DNA from: Liolophura sinensis
Lineage: Eukaryota; Mollusca; Polyplacophora; Chitonida; Chitonidae
Direction of reading: 5' to 3'
Assembly: GCF_032854445.1 (NCBI RefSeq)
Contig: NC_088305.1
Coordinates: 28,484,628-28,548,627 of the forward strand
DNA: 64,000 bases
The notes below the pieces were generated by a model that had not been told where the DNA came from, searched no databases, and worked only from the letters and a program-made list of their open reading frames with translations. This document shows positions 1-44,006 of this stretch, one piece after another; within the stretch, counting starts at the first letter, position 1; each line of letters opens with the position of its first letter. The translations under genes were made by a program, and so were the position numbers.

Positions 1-699
1 CGCCTTCCATAGCTGTCAGTATTAATGCAAAGTTTAGGAAACCGGAGGTCCGGATTAGACCACCGACCTTTGGTGGATTACAAACGAAATTTCCCTGCAT
101 AAGATGTATAGATATGTACATCATATTGCTAGAAGACAAGTGGTCCTCAACGGACGTTAGACTGCGTAAATATCCACACAAGCGTCATCAACCCCAAACC
201 GTCACAAACACTCGAGAACTATTCCATGTCCAAGGCTTTTGATACTACATCACGATTAAGTCGGTGACCCAAGAGTTTACTAACATAAATAGCGTTATGT
301 TAGCTCACTTAAAACGTAAATGTTCCATTATCAACATTTTAAAGATTTTAAAATGTGACCACTTTTATGCAGCAAATGTGAAAGCTAACATTTTAATATA
401 TGTTATGCCGTGGGTTTATGAAGTTTTCCATCACGGCCATGTTTGGCTTCGCTTTCATGTCGGTGCATCTACTCTAGGCAGATGGCTCAACAGAAGTTCT
501 TTCAGCAGTGTTCTCACACTCGCTCATGCATGTGCAGCCTACATGCTGTTGTTGTCGTCACTAATTTTCCTCGCAACTCTTCGAGGCTTTCCTTTGGCAG
601 AAAAAAAAAACACAAAAATTGTTTAAACACGCTGAATAAATGCGTCTAAACAGACTTTCGCATACCAGCCAATAAGGACGTTCAACCCTTTAAGGAAGT
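1..699. other. No recognisable feature
   Basis: I see no conserved exon, tRNA or known repeat here. The open frames are short and have no conserved motif. Confidence 0.5.
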
Positions 700-922
700 C
701 CCCGTATGAACATTTCCACCTATGGTGATTTTTCCCTGATTTTTTCTAGACATTGCCTCACTCCCTCTATGGACATTCCCCCTTTAGACATTCCTCCTTT
801 GTACACTCCCTCTATGGGCATTTCCCCCTTTGTACACTCCCTCTATGGACATTCCCCCCCTTTGCAAATTTACCCTTCAGACACTGCCCTATATAAATAT
901 TTCCCCTATGGATAATTCCGCC
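700..922. repeat. 18-bp minisatellite, short outlying block
   Basis: Degenerate copies of a unit built on TATGGACATTTCCCCC. It is the same family as the larger block at 1545-2425, from which it is separated by a SINE and unique sequence. Confidence 0.85.
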
Positions 923-934
923 CCCCTTCCCATG

Positions 935-1150
935 GAGTGAATGATTGCTTAGGGTTTAACCTCGTATGTAACGATTTTTCAGTCCTTAGAGTGCATGTAC
1001 GTGTAATGCTGAACGCCAAGCGAGGACGTTACAAATTCCTCTTTTCTAAGGCCGTATGTGTGACCCGACCTAGGATTGGATTGAACCTGCATGCGCCGTC
1101 CCAGAAGCGGACGCTCTACCAACTGGGCCATCTGGCCATCTGGGCCGGTA
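935..1150 (-). mobile_element. tRNA-derived SINE, family 2
   Basis: Read on the minus strand, a tRNA-like head starts near 1150. Its A-box-like part is GTTGGTAGAGCG and its B-box-like part is AGGTTCAATCC. The body and tail that follow are shared with copies at 39575-39995, 40850-41130, 54150-54470 and 56640-56940, including the motif GACTGAAAAATCGTTACATA. This copy appears to have lost part of the middle. The head is too diverged to be a working tRNA gene. Confidence 0.75.
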
Positions 1151-1544
1151 CCTCCCCATGAACAATTCCAGGTGTTGACTGGTGCTGACTTGGCTTCACT
1201 ATCGCATTTTCACTTCGGTCGTGAATACCGAGAACACGAAGTCAAATACTTGATGGGGTTCGCCGTGTCTGTGGCAATGTAGCAACAGATGTTCTGCGGT
1301 AACCTCCACGAGGCAATATTCGCAAAGGCCTGAATTGTGCAGGTTAAGTCTGCAGGTTGATAACAGTTGGTCGGTAAATGGCTACTAAACAAGCGGAAGA
1401 CTAGAATTCACCTTTACCACAGTTTAGGGAGAGATCATAACCCCCAGCTACTGATTAATTTAACTCACAATAAGACCTCCCTATACTTGATTTACCGCAG
1501 TCTCTTTGCTTCATCTTAGTAAACTTGGGTTTTACAGCACTAAG
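1151..1544. other. No recognisable feature
   Basis: Unique-looking AT-rich sequence between a SINE and the minisatellite. No exon or repeat was recognised. Confidence 0.45.
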
Positions 1545-2425
1545 AACTTCCCACTATGGACATGTTCCATTATGACATTTCCCTCCATATGGACAATACC
1601 CGCTATGGTCTATCACCGCTATGGACATTACCCCTATGGACATTTCCCCCTATGGACATTTACCCCTATGTACAATTCTCCCTGGGACATTTTCCCCTAT
1701 GGACATTTCCCATATGGACAATTCCCCGTAAGGACATTCCTCCCTATGGACATTCCCCCTATGAACAATTCTCCCATGGATAATTCCCCCTATGGACATT
1801 ACCCCTATGGACATTACCCCTATGGACATTTCCCCCATAGACATTTTCCCCTATGGACAATTCCCCCTATGTAAATATTCCCTTCTGTAAATTTCCCCCT
1901 GTGGATATTTCCCCCATGGACATTTCCCCCTATGGACAATTCCCCCATGGATAATACCCCCTATGGACATTACCCCTGTGGACAATTCCCCCTGTGGACA
2001 TTTCCCCCTGTGGACAATTCCCCCCATGGACATTTTCCCCTATGGACATTTCCCCCTATGGACATTTCCACCTATGGACAAATTCTCCCTGGGACGTTTC
2101 CCCCATGGACATTTCCCCTATGGAGAATTCCCCTAATGGACTTTTAATCCTGTAGACAGTTCTCCTATGGACAATTCTCCGTATGGGAAATTCCCCGTAT
2201 GATATTTCAAATTATGGACATTTACTCCTGTGGAGAGTCCCGTCTATGGACAATTTCCCCTGGGACATTCTCCCTATGGACACTTCCCCATGGAACATTC
2301 TCCCTATAGACAATTCACCCTATGAACAATTCACTCTATGGAGAATTCACCCTGGAACATTCTTCCCATGGACAATTGCCCCTAGGACATTTCCCTCTTT
2401 GGACATTTCCTTCCTGTATATATAA
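1545..2425. repeat. 18-bp minisatellite, main block
   Basis: About 45-50 imperfect units of roughly 18 bp (consensus CCCCTATGGACATTTCCC). Some units have A/T changes in ATTTCC versus AATTCC. Because the unit is a multiple of three, several frames stay open on both strands and encode repetitive Tyr/Gly/His/Pro/Trp peptides. I do not regard these as genes. Confidence 0.93.
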
Positions 2426-3068
2426 CCAAGTTATTCAATAAAGCTAGAAAGTGTATTGTATATATAAGCCATAAATAACTGTCACAACGCCTCAGCGCTT
2501 GACCCTGTTCTCTCGCCAGCGGTTTTGATTTGTATAATTCACCATAGTCAGAATCGATCTTTTATATTTAATGCCACTATACAAGTTATCTTTACATACC
2601 GGTATGATCAGCCTTACCTGACTTACCTTGTCTTCGTATCATTGATTTTAGTTGAATAAAGCATATCTGTTGTAACCACCCGGTTTGCTGTGTGATATGT
2701 TTTGATTTTGTCCCACAGCACCGATTGAGTCACCAGAAACCGGCGGACAGCTCCTTTATTTTAAATCAATCGCCATGGAGTACAATGCCAAGCGGCTTTC
2801 GAGTTTGGGGTTGAAAATATGCTGAAACAGCTGTTGGGACTGATTGGTAACACTAGAGAGGAAATTAGCTGGTTTGCCTAAAGACGTGGGCATATATGTA
2901 CTGGATGTTTCTGTGTACAGATCATGCGCAGTAAACTGTAGCACGGAGAAACCGATCCCAGATTCAGTGTTCCCCAGTGTACACCACACATTAGTACTGC
3001 ACAACTTAATAAGGTTTAAGGTTTAAGGCTTATCACATGACATTATTTTATTGGTTACATTTGTAAAT
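2426..3068. other. No recognisable feature
   Basis: AT-rich unique sequence. Two opposing 60-80 codon frames overlap at 2756-3026; neither shows a conserved motif and no flanking exons were identified. Confidence 0.4.
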
Positions 3069-3238
3069 GTACGTGGGAAGGTCTGGCAGCGGCCTGCGGA
3101 TGGCTGTGGGTTTCCCCCCTCCCCCCGGCTCTGCCCGGTTTCCTCCCACAATTGCTGGTCGCCGTCGTATAAGTTAAATATTCTTGAGCACAGCGTAAAA
3201 CACTAATCAAATAAATGAATAAATAAATAAATTAGGTA
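3069..3238 (+). mobile_element. SINE family 1, head-truncated copy
   Basis: Contains the family-1 central part (ACGTGGGAAGGTCTGGCAG, then GTTTCCTCCCAC), the 3' part (GTCGTATAAG and ATATTCTTGAG) and an AAATAAATGAATAAAT tail. The tRNA-like head is missing. Confidence 0.88.
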
Positions 3239-6200
3239 AAGTTCACGTTATGGATCAGACTAGCATTGACCAAGTCGCCGAAGAAAATTTTAAAATTTGT
3301 CAATATGAAAATGGATGTACATACCCTGACGCACATTCCCACAATTGCTAGTCCAGTTTTTGCATAGATTTAAGGTGCATTTTAATTTTTTATTACGATA
3401 TCCGGAGACGATCTGAACAGAACTGCACAAGTCAAGCCGACAAAATTCTCCAGAGAGAGCAAGGAAAAATGCAAGAATCTCATCCGCCAAGAAGACAGAA
3501 AACACAGGCCGCAGAGACTAAGGAAGTACTGTGGAAGTATGTATGCTTGGAAAAAAACAGTTCTGAAAATACATCTTTGCTTGTTCAACAAGGAACCTTG
3601 AGAGTGAAAGATATACATATCGATTAACCTGGATTAGAAGTACTAGGAATATACACTGTAGCGAAAGAGGACGCTGTCTACATATATATAATACAAGAGG
3701 CTTCCAGCAAACTTGCGTAGAATAGACCCATTGGAGTAAGATATTTGCACGCTATGCCAGTGGACAGCGGGCATGCACGTAGGCCAATAAGACTCCTAGC
3801 ACAGTGCTATATGTTCAACAAAAATTCCCTAGAAGCACATGTACCGGTACCTTTACTAAATATCGTCACTTACCTTTGTTTTAAGACACTGCCAAAGTAA
3901 GAGCAGCAGTTCAGGGTCCAGGATATCTAGATATTTATAAAAAAGTGTTCATTTCTCTTAACCTTATATTTAGTTTTTGAGAAAAAAAAAGGAATCCTAA
4001 ATTTATACGATCGTATCACCAGCAATATATAACATGATTTGAGCACTGATTTCCCAGATAGCTGTTAACGTAACACAGCCGGCTTAGGCGGGTCTTGGTG
4101 TAGAATATCTGTGTAGAAAGTTTTCCTGACAACCTGTCTTCTTGTGGCAAGGAGAGTCCATGCCGCTAATGCTCTGCACACTTTTGCCGCCAAAGCTCTG
4201 TATAACTTTTGCCGCCAAAGCTCTCCACGCTCTGCGTCGTACTCTGCTACAAGTATTGTGTACAGGTATAACATCCAACACATCTTGTGTTCAGTCCTTT
4301 CAACACAAATCCTAGTGTTAATTCAACACAAAGATAGCGTTGTTCAAATATGACACAAGCTTTTTGTTGGAAAGAAACACTCGTTTGTGTTCACAAAACA
4401 CACATCTGTTTTTGTGTGTACTGCACTAAAAACTCACAGAAATGATCTGTATACTGATCTGAAAAATCAGTTTTGAAATTATAACTTCTATAATGGAGCA
4501 AGACCTTTGGCAAACTCTACTGCCTAACTGAAATTGTATCCGATATTTTTTGTTTAAACTCTTGCTAATGTACGGTTCTCTTGCTACATCGTGTGAATAT
4601 GGAGACAGATGATTACCTTTACAGGTGAAACGCAAGGATAATCTACGGACTGCCGCCCGTTCTGCTTCAACAGAGAGGACAACGTGAAAGCACGTGGGAA
4701 GATCGGACGATGTGACCCATCCTGAACCGTGCGGGCGAGGTTTATGGGAAAAGACCACTACATGTAGTTTTAATAAATCAATCACTAATTGCTTTCCCTG
4801 CACCACAGAAAAAATGATTTTTAACACTAAAAGAACATTTCAGCGTTAACAGAACATTCCCATTAAGCACATGAATGAAATAACACAACTGCACCTTTGG
4901 CTTTCTCTGAGACATTTATTTACAAGTTTACAGAGATAAAACTTTTCGCGCTGATACCATGTACAATGTTTATACAAGTTTTCAATATTCTGACAGCACT
5001 TGATTGTAGTATATATACTGGAGGAGGCCAGCCGCCTTGTCACAATTCACTCCCAACTTCGTATCAACACATCGGCTTGACCACACGTACTCAGCTGCAC
5101 ATATAAGCACGTCTTTTAGTTTCTGCAGGTTCTTCTGTTTTTTCTCTGTGTGTGTCTGTGTGCATATCTGAAGTCGTCTCGGCCATTAAATAAGGGGTGA
5201 AAATATTTAGAGGAATGACTACATCGAACTTGCATTTTGTTTGGTAAAAATGCGTTTAATAGCGGTACGGCGTAAGCCATAGTTAATCAACGCTTAAAGT
5301 GCCGGCGTCTCATTTAAATATAACAAAAGCTTTCAAATATTCTTAAGTGCTAAAAAATACAAGTTGACTGACCGCTTCGTTTTAAAAATGCCATTTTTAG
5401 GTTAGAGCAATCTTCCCACTCGTAATCACCACCCTTGTCAATAAATCGTTGGAATTTCACCGGAGCTTATCAGGTTATTTTCCAAAACACACTCAGTATA
5501 TAGCATTGCATGCTTTCGAGTTAGCTAGAAGATGTTTAATCCTTACATATGGAGTCTTTTGAATGAACAACAAAGTGTTGAGAATCTCATAAAAACTCTG
5601 GAGCTAGGTAGCTCGGTGTAGCACACACATATATAATCATAGACGTTTTATTGCTTTTCTTTTACTAAAAACGTCTCGTGCCACTCAATGGAATTATGTT
5701 TCTCAAAATTCAGGGGCCATTTTCATCAAAATTTGGTAACACAGAAATTTCTTTCTTTAAAAAAAGTCTCCACATCAGCAAATATAAACGAATTTCTTGC
5801 CAAACGTTTATGAAGGGTGGCAGTGAATACGTTACAACGTCGAACGAGATTATGTACTGCATCATTAATACCTTTATCTGATTGGTGTTTATGACGACGC
5901 AGGCCCTCTCAATTTTTTCTATATCTAATAGGTCGACGGTCAGATTTAGAAGAGGAAGAAACAAAAGTGCCTGCGGGATACAAGCGCCATTCGCCATTAC
6001 GATTCTCAATATTTCAACCAATTTGTTACGTTGCTCATTTGCATAAGTATATAAAGGTGTCTGTATGTTTAACCCACAGTAGGGTCTTACTAATTTAATT
6101 AATGGCACACAATGACCACAGCTTAAGTGATTTTTGATCACAGAAACTCATGTCACCTAATACATAATCCGAGAAAAAAAAACACCGCAAAGCGGATTTA

Positions 6201-8535
6201 TACATGTTTTGAAAGAGGTCCCTAAAAAGTCTGTATTATCAGGAAAATTTTCATAGTGTTTTCCCTAAATTTCTTCCATTATGTTTTATTACCTGAATTC
6301 AAGGGAAATTAAAACTGCTATCCAACAGCGTTGCCGGGGTGCACGCGACTAAACTTTTACCACTTCTGGTAGCCTGATGTCATGATGGTAGCCTGAAGTT
6401 CATGAAAATGGTAAAAACACGAAAAAAATGTACTGGATTTGAACCGTACACTGCCAAACATCATTTACAATTGGCCAAGTATTGAGGGCTACCATAGAGA
6501 TTTGGTGGTTCTGATCTGCTGATACCCGAGGACAAAATACAGGAAAAATACATTAGGGTGAAGTGGTGCCAGAGAGCACAAGACATAAAGAATACATTGT
6601 CGCAGAGCTGATGACCGTTCCCGTGGTAAACTGCAGCCAACTGTTTCATGCAGTCTACCACGAAGCTCCCGTGTTATTTGCATAGGACGTTTCCCCCCTC
6701 CCCCCAATTTTTGTTGTTTTTTTTAGTCAAAACTTGAAACACGAAGTAAAAGAATAAATCTTGCAGATTTGTAACCGTGACGTCAACTGGCACCAGATAG
6801 TGTGTTTGTTTAATGATTTTAAGCAGTTTCAAAAATTGACGTACGTTTGAGCCAAGTTCATTGGTCTTTTTGGCCTTATTTGCATAACAAACTAAAAGTT
6901 TTTTTAGAACACGGGTAGAGCGATTCACCTAAAAACTGTAAATGAAAAGTTTATCTAGACAAGTTTACCCGTTTTGGAGAAGAGGGCTAACCAATAAAAT
7001 TCATAATGGCCGCTAAATCACGTGACTGGTAAAAGAGCATAAAACGTCAAAAGTTGCTTCATATGTTCTTCATTAGAGTTCCAAAGTTTGGTTTTTCTAC
7101 CTTTACCAGTTTTGAAGAAATGGCAATTTACGACTTGGCCAAGAATAATAATAATCCGCACGATTTCAAGAGGTGTCCCCCTAGGATACTAGCGTGGATC
7201 TTAATAAATATACACTTAGTGGTGTTGTTTGGTTGTATAAACAGACAACCAGATCGCCTTATTTTTAACAGCAAATAGTGCTGGTCTACAGATTAAAATC
7301 CATGAGTAAAATTTAACCAAATGACTGAAAAAAAGTTCTGCAACCCTTCTTACCTTCATACAAAAGAGCTACACTCTGTCTCAACAATTTCTAATAGGCT
7401 GCTGGCTAGTGCTCATAAAAATACCACCACCATGGAAGACAGGGGGCGAACTTTGTTTTCCAAAAGTAATTGTACATGAATAGCAAAATGTAACAAAACA
7501 GTTGAGTACGGTATGATGAACCCTACGTCACGTAAGCAAGAAAATGAAAAAAACAATACCAGTAACAAAGAAGCCGAAATAAATGCGGGCTAAATTGCTT
7601 TCCTGTGAACTGCCTTCCGCTAGTAGAACATGTCCTTGTGACTCTCCAGACTTTCCACTCTCCAGAGGTGGCAAATGTTTTGGATAGGGCCAAAAAAAGC
7701 TGTGATCGCTGGTTGTACTCACTAGCAAGACTCAATCTGGCTCGATAGCCGAAACTCAGTTTGTGTGAGACCTGCTTAACTGTCAGAAATACGCAATCTT
7801 CTACAGTAGATTATGAGAACTACAGATATCACCTGTAGCTAGTGACAAAGTCACCCACAAAAGGTGCATGTACTGAGGCAAATAAATGTCTTAAAATATT
7901 ACATTTTGTTGGTGAAACTTACAATTTCCCTGTAGGTTATCTCCCTTCCTTCCAAACAAACCTCAGAACACCTTTCTAAAATCAATACAAATCAATGAAA
8001 CTACTGGAATCAGGTAAAATACCTAACCTTGTAACGAGCGAAAATTTTGGCCACCAACGGTTGATAGTGTTGTATTGAAGCAATGTAGAAAATACGCATG
8101 GTGAGTTAATTTGGCGAAATTTAGCTTCAAATGCATTGGACATGTAACGTCTATCAGTATGGCGCAAAACACCAATCAAATATAAAAAAAACTGGACATG
8201 TAACAAAAACAACAACAACAACGATCTCCATACACTCATTTCAAACTAATCTTTCAACACGTGTATACGACATGACCTGACTTTTGTTTTGTCTCTATAA
8301 CTAAAAGCAATTTGTTTTAAACAATCTCCAGTAATGACTTGGTTATTCCAAGTCTCAGACGGGCTTTGCCTGACCATGTCAATATGACAATATACTCTCA
8401 GCAGTTTGGATTATATTTTTTCTGTCTTGGGGGTTCATTTTTTCTTCTAGTTATTTTTTTTTCTAATTGTTTTTTTTTTTTTTTGGCTTTGACTTTACAC
8501 TGACGTTCAACATTATTTTCCTATCGAGTAACCTT
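3239..8535. other. Gene-free AT-rich stretch
   Basis: No conserved exon found on either strand. Small items seen: an 18-base direct repeat TTTGCCGCCAAAGCTCT near 4182 and 4209; a tract rich in AACAC/GTGTT words at 4270-4430; a SINE-tail fragment near 8138-8195 (CAAAACACCAATCAAAT); and T-runs near 8450-8485. The rest looks unique. Confidence 0.5.
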
Positions 8536-9680
8536 ACTGTAAATGCAATGTTCAGGTGACATGTAGAAGTGCTCACCTTACATGTATTATTTAATAGTGT
8601 TCAATACTCCCGAATTGTTAATCTCCTTGACGGTCATCATGTTGATGGGTCAATGACATTAGATTACATAAACTCAACCACTTTCCATGGCAAGGTATTT
8701 GATACACCTCCCAAGTTGTCCACTGCCAATCCAGCGAGAGCTTGATGAGCCTGCGACCTCATCTGCGTGGGGCTGATCAACGTTATGGCTAAATGAGCAA
8801 GAGCCTGCGACCTCGTCTGCCCTGGGCTGATGAACGTTATGGTCAAATAGGCCAGAAGGCCGAATGAGCCAGAAATATGTAATAAGCCAGCATTTAGTTA
8901 TGCACTAATTTGGATGCTCTAGGGCAGTCTATGGATCTATCTACTGTACTGTATGTGTGACCAGATCGGGATTCCAAATCCAGAATTTTCGGGAACTATT
9001 CTCTTACTGTATTTGTCAATTTGTTTACACTGCAGGAGTTTCTACAATAATGTGTGTGTTGGGCCGTGTGGTGGAAGTGGGGTGGGTGTCAGGTGGTGGG
9101 TGGTGGGGTGGGTGTCAGGTGGTGGGTTGAGAGGTTTGAGGTTGGTTGGTCTGAACCTTCAAGAAGGTGCTAATTCATATTAGCAGATAGCAGGTAACAC
9201 CTGACCACTGCCATTCCCCTTCTCTCCATTCATCTAACGAAAAGAAAAAAAACCCCAAAAACATAAATCTACCTGAACTAAAAAAAAAAAAAAGCATTAG
9301 CTCTTTACATGATTCATTTTTAAGAGAATTCTGTTAAGCACAGTGCTATTTCAGCAATAAATAACAAATCAAGAGTTGGCTTTGTCAACATTAGACAAAA
9401 ACAGACCAAATCAAACGAGCTTTAAATTCATGGTTCAGAGTTACAGATTTCGAGAAACACAAAAGCTTGAAGCATTTGTGTTCTGTGGCATGATTTTCAG
9501 CTTGTGCTTTCACGTCTGAGGAAATCTCACTCTGTCAGCGCTTCTCACGGAAATCTTTCTTCTGCCCATCGTTCTTTTTCTTCCCCATCTTTCTTTCTCT
9601 TCTTGATCTTTCTGGATTCCATCACTACATTCACCACTCCCAGTATGGCTGCTTTTCTGCCCATCCTCAGAAAATATAAC

Positions 9681-9742
9681 CAGCCAATCAGAAGGCTGTG
9701 TGTACTAGTAAACAGCCAATCAGAAGGCCGTACACACTAGTA
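9681..9742 (-). repeat. 32-bp tandem duplication next to the CUL2 stop codon
   Basis: Two copies of a 30-32 bp unit containing CCAATCAGAAGG lie immediately 3' of the stop codon, in the presumed 3' UTR. The same pair is present in block B at about 13930-13991. Confidence 0.8.
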
Positions 9743-10045
<303 letters not shown>

Positions 10046-10474
10046 TCAGGCTGAATCAAAAAGAATTGATGAAAATGGTTCAAGGCAAATTTCCACCTTA
10101 TTTCCAAACCGGAGCACTCTAGAGTTACCATTCTAACCATGTTTCTGGAGACACGTGTTTCTTGTAAAAACACTGTTTTTTTAACTTTAGGAGAAATCAT
10201 GAAAATGGTCTGTGTGTTGTTATTACCGTCTGTATGGATAGTTGTTGTCATAATATTGTAATTCATACCTATTGATTTAACCAAAAGCTAAGCATTTTTC
10301 AGGTGAGATATTTCGCTAGATTTTACTTGATTCATCCACCATTTAGGGTCACATACGAGTATTTAATCCAGGGTAATTTATTTCTCATCAGAGACGCTTC
10401 TGTGTTAGCATCAAATGAATCATTTTAAGGCCTTTACGTTCTTTTGAAAATACATATTTACACACCAAATTTTA

Positions 10475-10669
<195 letters not shown>

Positions 10670-11114
10670 TCACTGAACAGTCAGAGAGACATGGGTACAA
10701 ATGCCAATGTACACACCTGATGTAAACAGCCACCTAGTGGCCTTTCTAAGAGATTGAGGCAAACCTAGTTTACTTTCTTCATTTCATTGGTGTTTCATCC
10801 CGCACTCAAAAATATTTCCCTAACATATCATTTTAACAGTCAGGTTCATGCACACCTTTTGTTTTTTTTTTTGTTAAGCCCTAGTTGTAGCCATATCTAA
10901 TATTTTATAGCCAAAGACATGTTGACTAAATTCTTTTGTCGAACTATAGAAAATATCAGCTGTCCTATAAAATATTCGCGACTCTGGCACACTGAGGACC
11001 AGTGGGAACCTTGGTCCTCCTAATGTAGACAAGACAGAAAGAGTGGAGATTAAGCACATGACATCACCTGCCAAGGACTTTGTCCGCAGCAAATACTTAC
11101 TGGGCACTGGGGCA

Positions 11115-11258
11115 CAGGGGCCACTTTCACAAAGCGGCGTACAACATTTTTGTTATTGTACATTTGTCGTACGATATTTTGTACGTCACTGTTGACGTAC
11201 CCTTGTCCTATACGTGCGATATCGTACAAGTATGATATCTTTGTGAATGTGGCCCCTG
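11115..11258. mobile_element. MITE-like element with terminal inverted repeats, copy A
   Basis: About 144 bp bounded by CAGGGGCCACTTTCACAAAG and the inverted form CTTTGTGAATGTGGCCCCTG. The interior is rich in GTAC/CGTAC palindromes. A relative lies at 23719-23856. Confidence 0.8.
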
Positions 11259-11764
11259 GTCTTTTCCTGTGCAGACAGTCCACTTATATAAATGCCATAT
11301 AGGAGATAGCTACAAGCATATGCATGTAGCACAGTTGGAAATTAGGGGGGCCTTGGTGCAAATTAGCACTGTGACTTAATTTAGTCAGTGTGTGCAAAAA
11401 AAGCTTGCAACATCCACACAGGGCATATTCATGTTTACACTGTTACACACTTTTAACCCCTAGGCTTTTTAACCCCTTGGATTCATGCCAATCTACATCT
11501 ACAGGAAGCCTCCAATACATGTATTTCTTTATCTACTGGGACACACATTACTCAGCTCAATCTGGCCCTGGGGCACGCTTTATGAAGAGTCAGAAAATGC
11601 GCCTGTGTAGCTGCCATGACAACAGATAGTAAAAACAGACGTTACCACAGTATGTCAGCTGATTTTACTGTGTAAAAGAGTACACTCTTGAAGGTTTTCT
11701 GTATAGATTTTTTTGATGTGATAGTGTCTGAAACCAACCTCAGAAATGTTGCCCGGAAATGATA

Positions 11765-12290
11765 GTTATAAAACCAGGCAGGGCATAAGGGGAAACCAGG
11801 AAGGGTGTAGGGGGGAAACCAGGCAGGGTCTTAACAGGAAACTTGCAGGTCACAAAGGGAAAACCGGGCAGGGTACAAGAGGAACCCTAACAGGCTGGAA
11901 ACAAAGGAAAAGATTGCAGGACCCAAAGGAAAACTTAGTGGTGTCAGGGTCATGTGGAAACCTGACAGGCCTGGGCCCATGGAGAAACCTGACAGTGGCA
12001 GGCCCATGGGCAGAACTGATGGTCCTGGGCCCATGGGGAGAACTGAGTGCCAGGACCCATGGGGAGAACTGATAGGACTGGGCCCATGGGGAGAACTGAT
12101 AGTGTCAGGACCCATGGGGAAAACTGATAGGCCTGGGCCCATGGGAAGAAATGACAGGGGCAGGCCCATGGGGAGAACTGACAGTGTCTGGGCCCATGGG
12201 AGGTCTGACCGGGCCGGACCCAAGAGGAAACTTGACAGGGCCGGGCCCATGGAGAAACCTTACAGGGCTGAGCGCAATGAGAAAAATGAC
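11765..12290. repeat. 27-28 bp minisatellite, copy A
   Basis: The core at about 11990-12290 has units like GGCCCATGGGGAGAACTGA. Upstream there is a more degenerate AAACCAGGCAGGG-type array. It lies in CUL2 intron 18 and opens long false frames on both strands. Confidence 0.9.
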
Positions 12291-12579
12291 ATGGCACGAG
12301 TGGTTAAACTGCACGGCCGAAAGCACTTCCAGGGGTCCCAGCCAAGATTGAGAGAAAAAATATAGGAAAACAGGAATTTTTAAAATAAATTATAGGAATT
12401 TTTAAAATGAAAAAGGAGCAAAAATAGGAGACAGGGCTTGAATTTTCACATTGTTTCTGATTGACAGATAGGTAGGTCTACCTATTAATTACATGTATTC
12501 TCAACTTTGGCTGCCTACTCCCCTTTGACCACACTGTCCACCCAAATTATTAATTTTATGTCACACCAGGCATAGTACG

Positions 12580-12779
12580 NNNNNNNNNNNNNNNNNNNNN
12601 NNNNNNNNNNNNNNNNNNNNNNNNNNNNNNNNNNNNNNNNNNNNNNNNNNNNNNNNNNNNNNNNNNNNNNNNNNNNNNNNNNNNNNNNNNNNNNNNNNNN
12701 NNNNNNNNNNNNNNNNNNNNNNNNNNNNNNNNNNNNNNNNNNNNNNNNNNNNNNNNNNNNNNNNNNNNNNNNNNNNNNN
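12580..12779. other. Assembly gap (200 N)
   Basis: A run of exactly 200 N. The left edge matches the right end of block B and the right edge matches the left end of block A, so the gap joins two copies of the same locus. Confidence 0.99.
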
Positions 12780-13991
12780 ACTGTAAATGCAATGTTCAGG
12801 TGACATGTAGAAGTGCTCACCTTACATGTATTATTTAATAGTGTTCAATACTCCCGAATTGTTAATCTCCTTGACGGTCATCATGTTGATGGGTCAATGA
12901 CATTAGATTACATAAACTCAACCACTTTCCATGGCAAGGTATTTGATACACCTCCCAAGTTGTCCACTGCCAATCCAGCGAGAGCTTGATGAGGCCTGCG
13001 ACCTCATCTGCGTGGGGCTGATCAACGTTATGGCTAAATGAGCAAGAGCCCTGCGACCTCGTCTGCCCTGGGCTGATGAACGTTATGGTCAAATAGGCCA
13101 GAAGGCCGAATGAGCCAGAAATATGTAATAAGCCAGCATTTAGTTATGCACTAATTTGGATGCTCTAGGGCAGTCTATGGATCTATCTACTGTACATGTA
13201 TGTGTGACCAGATCGGGATTCCAAATCCAGAATTTTTCGGGAACTATTCTCTTACTGTATTTGTCAATTTGTTTACACTGCAGGAGTTTCTACAATAATG
13301 TGTGTGTTGGGCCGTGTGGTGGAAGTGGGGTGGGTGTCAGGTGTGTGGGTGGTGGGGTGGGTGTCAGGTGGTGGGTTGAGAGGTTTGAGGTTGGTTGGTC
13401 TGAACCTTCAAGAAGGTGCTATTCATATTAGCAGATAGCAGGTAACACCTGACCACTGCCATTCCCCTTCTCTCCATTCATCTAACGAAAAGAAAAAAAA
13501 CCCCAAAAACATAATCTACCTGAACTAAAAAAAAAAAAAAGCATTAGCTCTTTACATGATTCATTTTTAAGAGAATTCTGTTAAGCACAGTGCTATTTCA
13601 GCAATTAAATAACAAATCAAGAGTTGGCTTTGTCAACATTAGACAAAAACAGACCAAATCAAACGAGCTTTAAATTCATGGTTCAGAGTTACAGATTTCG
13701 AGAAACACAAAAGCTTGAAGCATTTGTTTTCTGTGGCATGATTTTCAGCTTGTGCTTTCACGTCTGAGGAAATCTCACTCTGTCAGCGCTTCTCACGGAA
13801 ATCTTTCTTCTGCCCATCGTTCTTTTTCTTCCCCATCTTTCTTTCTCTTCTTGATCTTTCTGGATTCCATCACTACATTCACCACTCCCCAGTATGGCTG
13901 CTTTTCTGCCCATCCTCAGAAAATATAACCAGCCAATCAGAAGGCTGTGTGTACTAGTAAACAGCCAATCAGAAGGCCGTACACACTAGTA

Positions 13992-44006
<30,015 letters not shown>

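Noticed and set aside
1050-1150. A functional tRNA gene on the minus strand
   Set aside because: It has A- and B-box-like motifs but poor stem pairing, and it is followed by a SINE body found at other loci.
3373-3627. A plus-strand open stretch encoding a charged peptide (QADKILQREQGKMQESHPPR)
   Set aside because: No convincing splice acceptor or donor, no family match and no neighbouring exons.
11746-12365. Overlapping 110-140 codon frames on both strands, repeated at 16187-16661
   Set aside because: Caused by the 27-bp minisatellite; no conserved domain, and the frames interlock on both strands.
12515-12820. Frames across the N gap
   Set aside because: They consist of undetermined bases.
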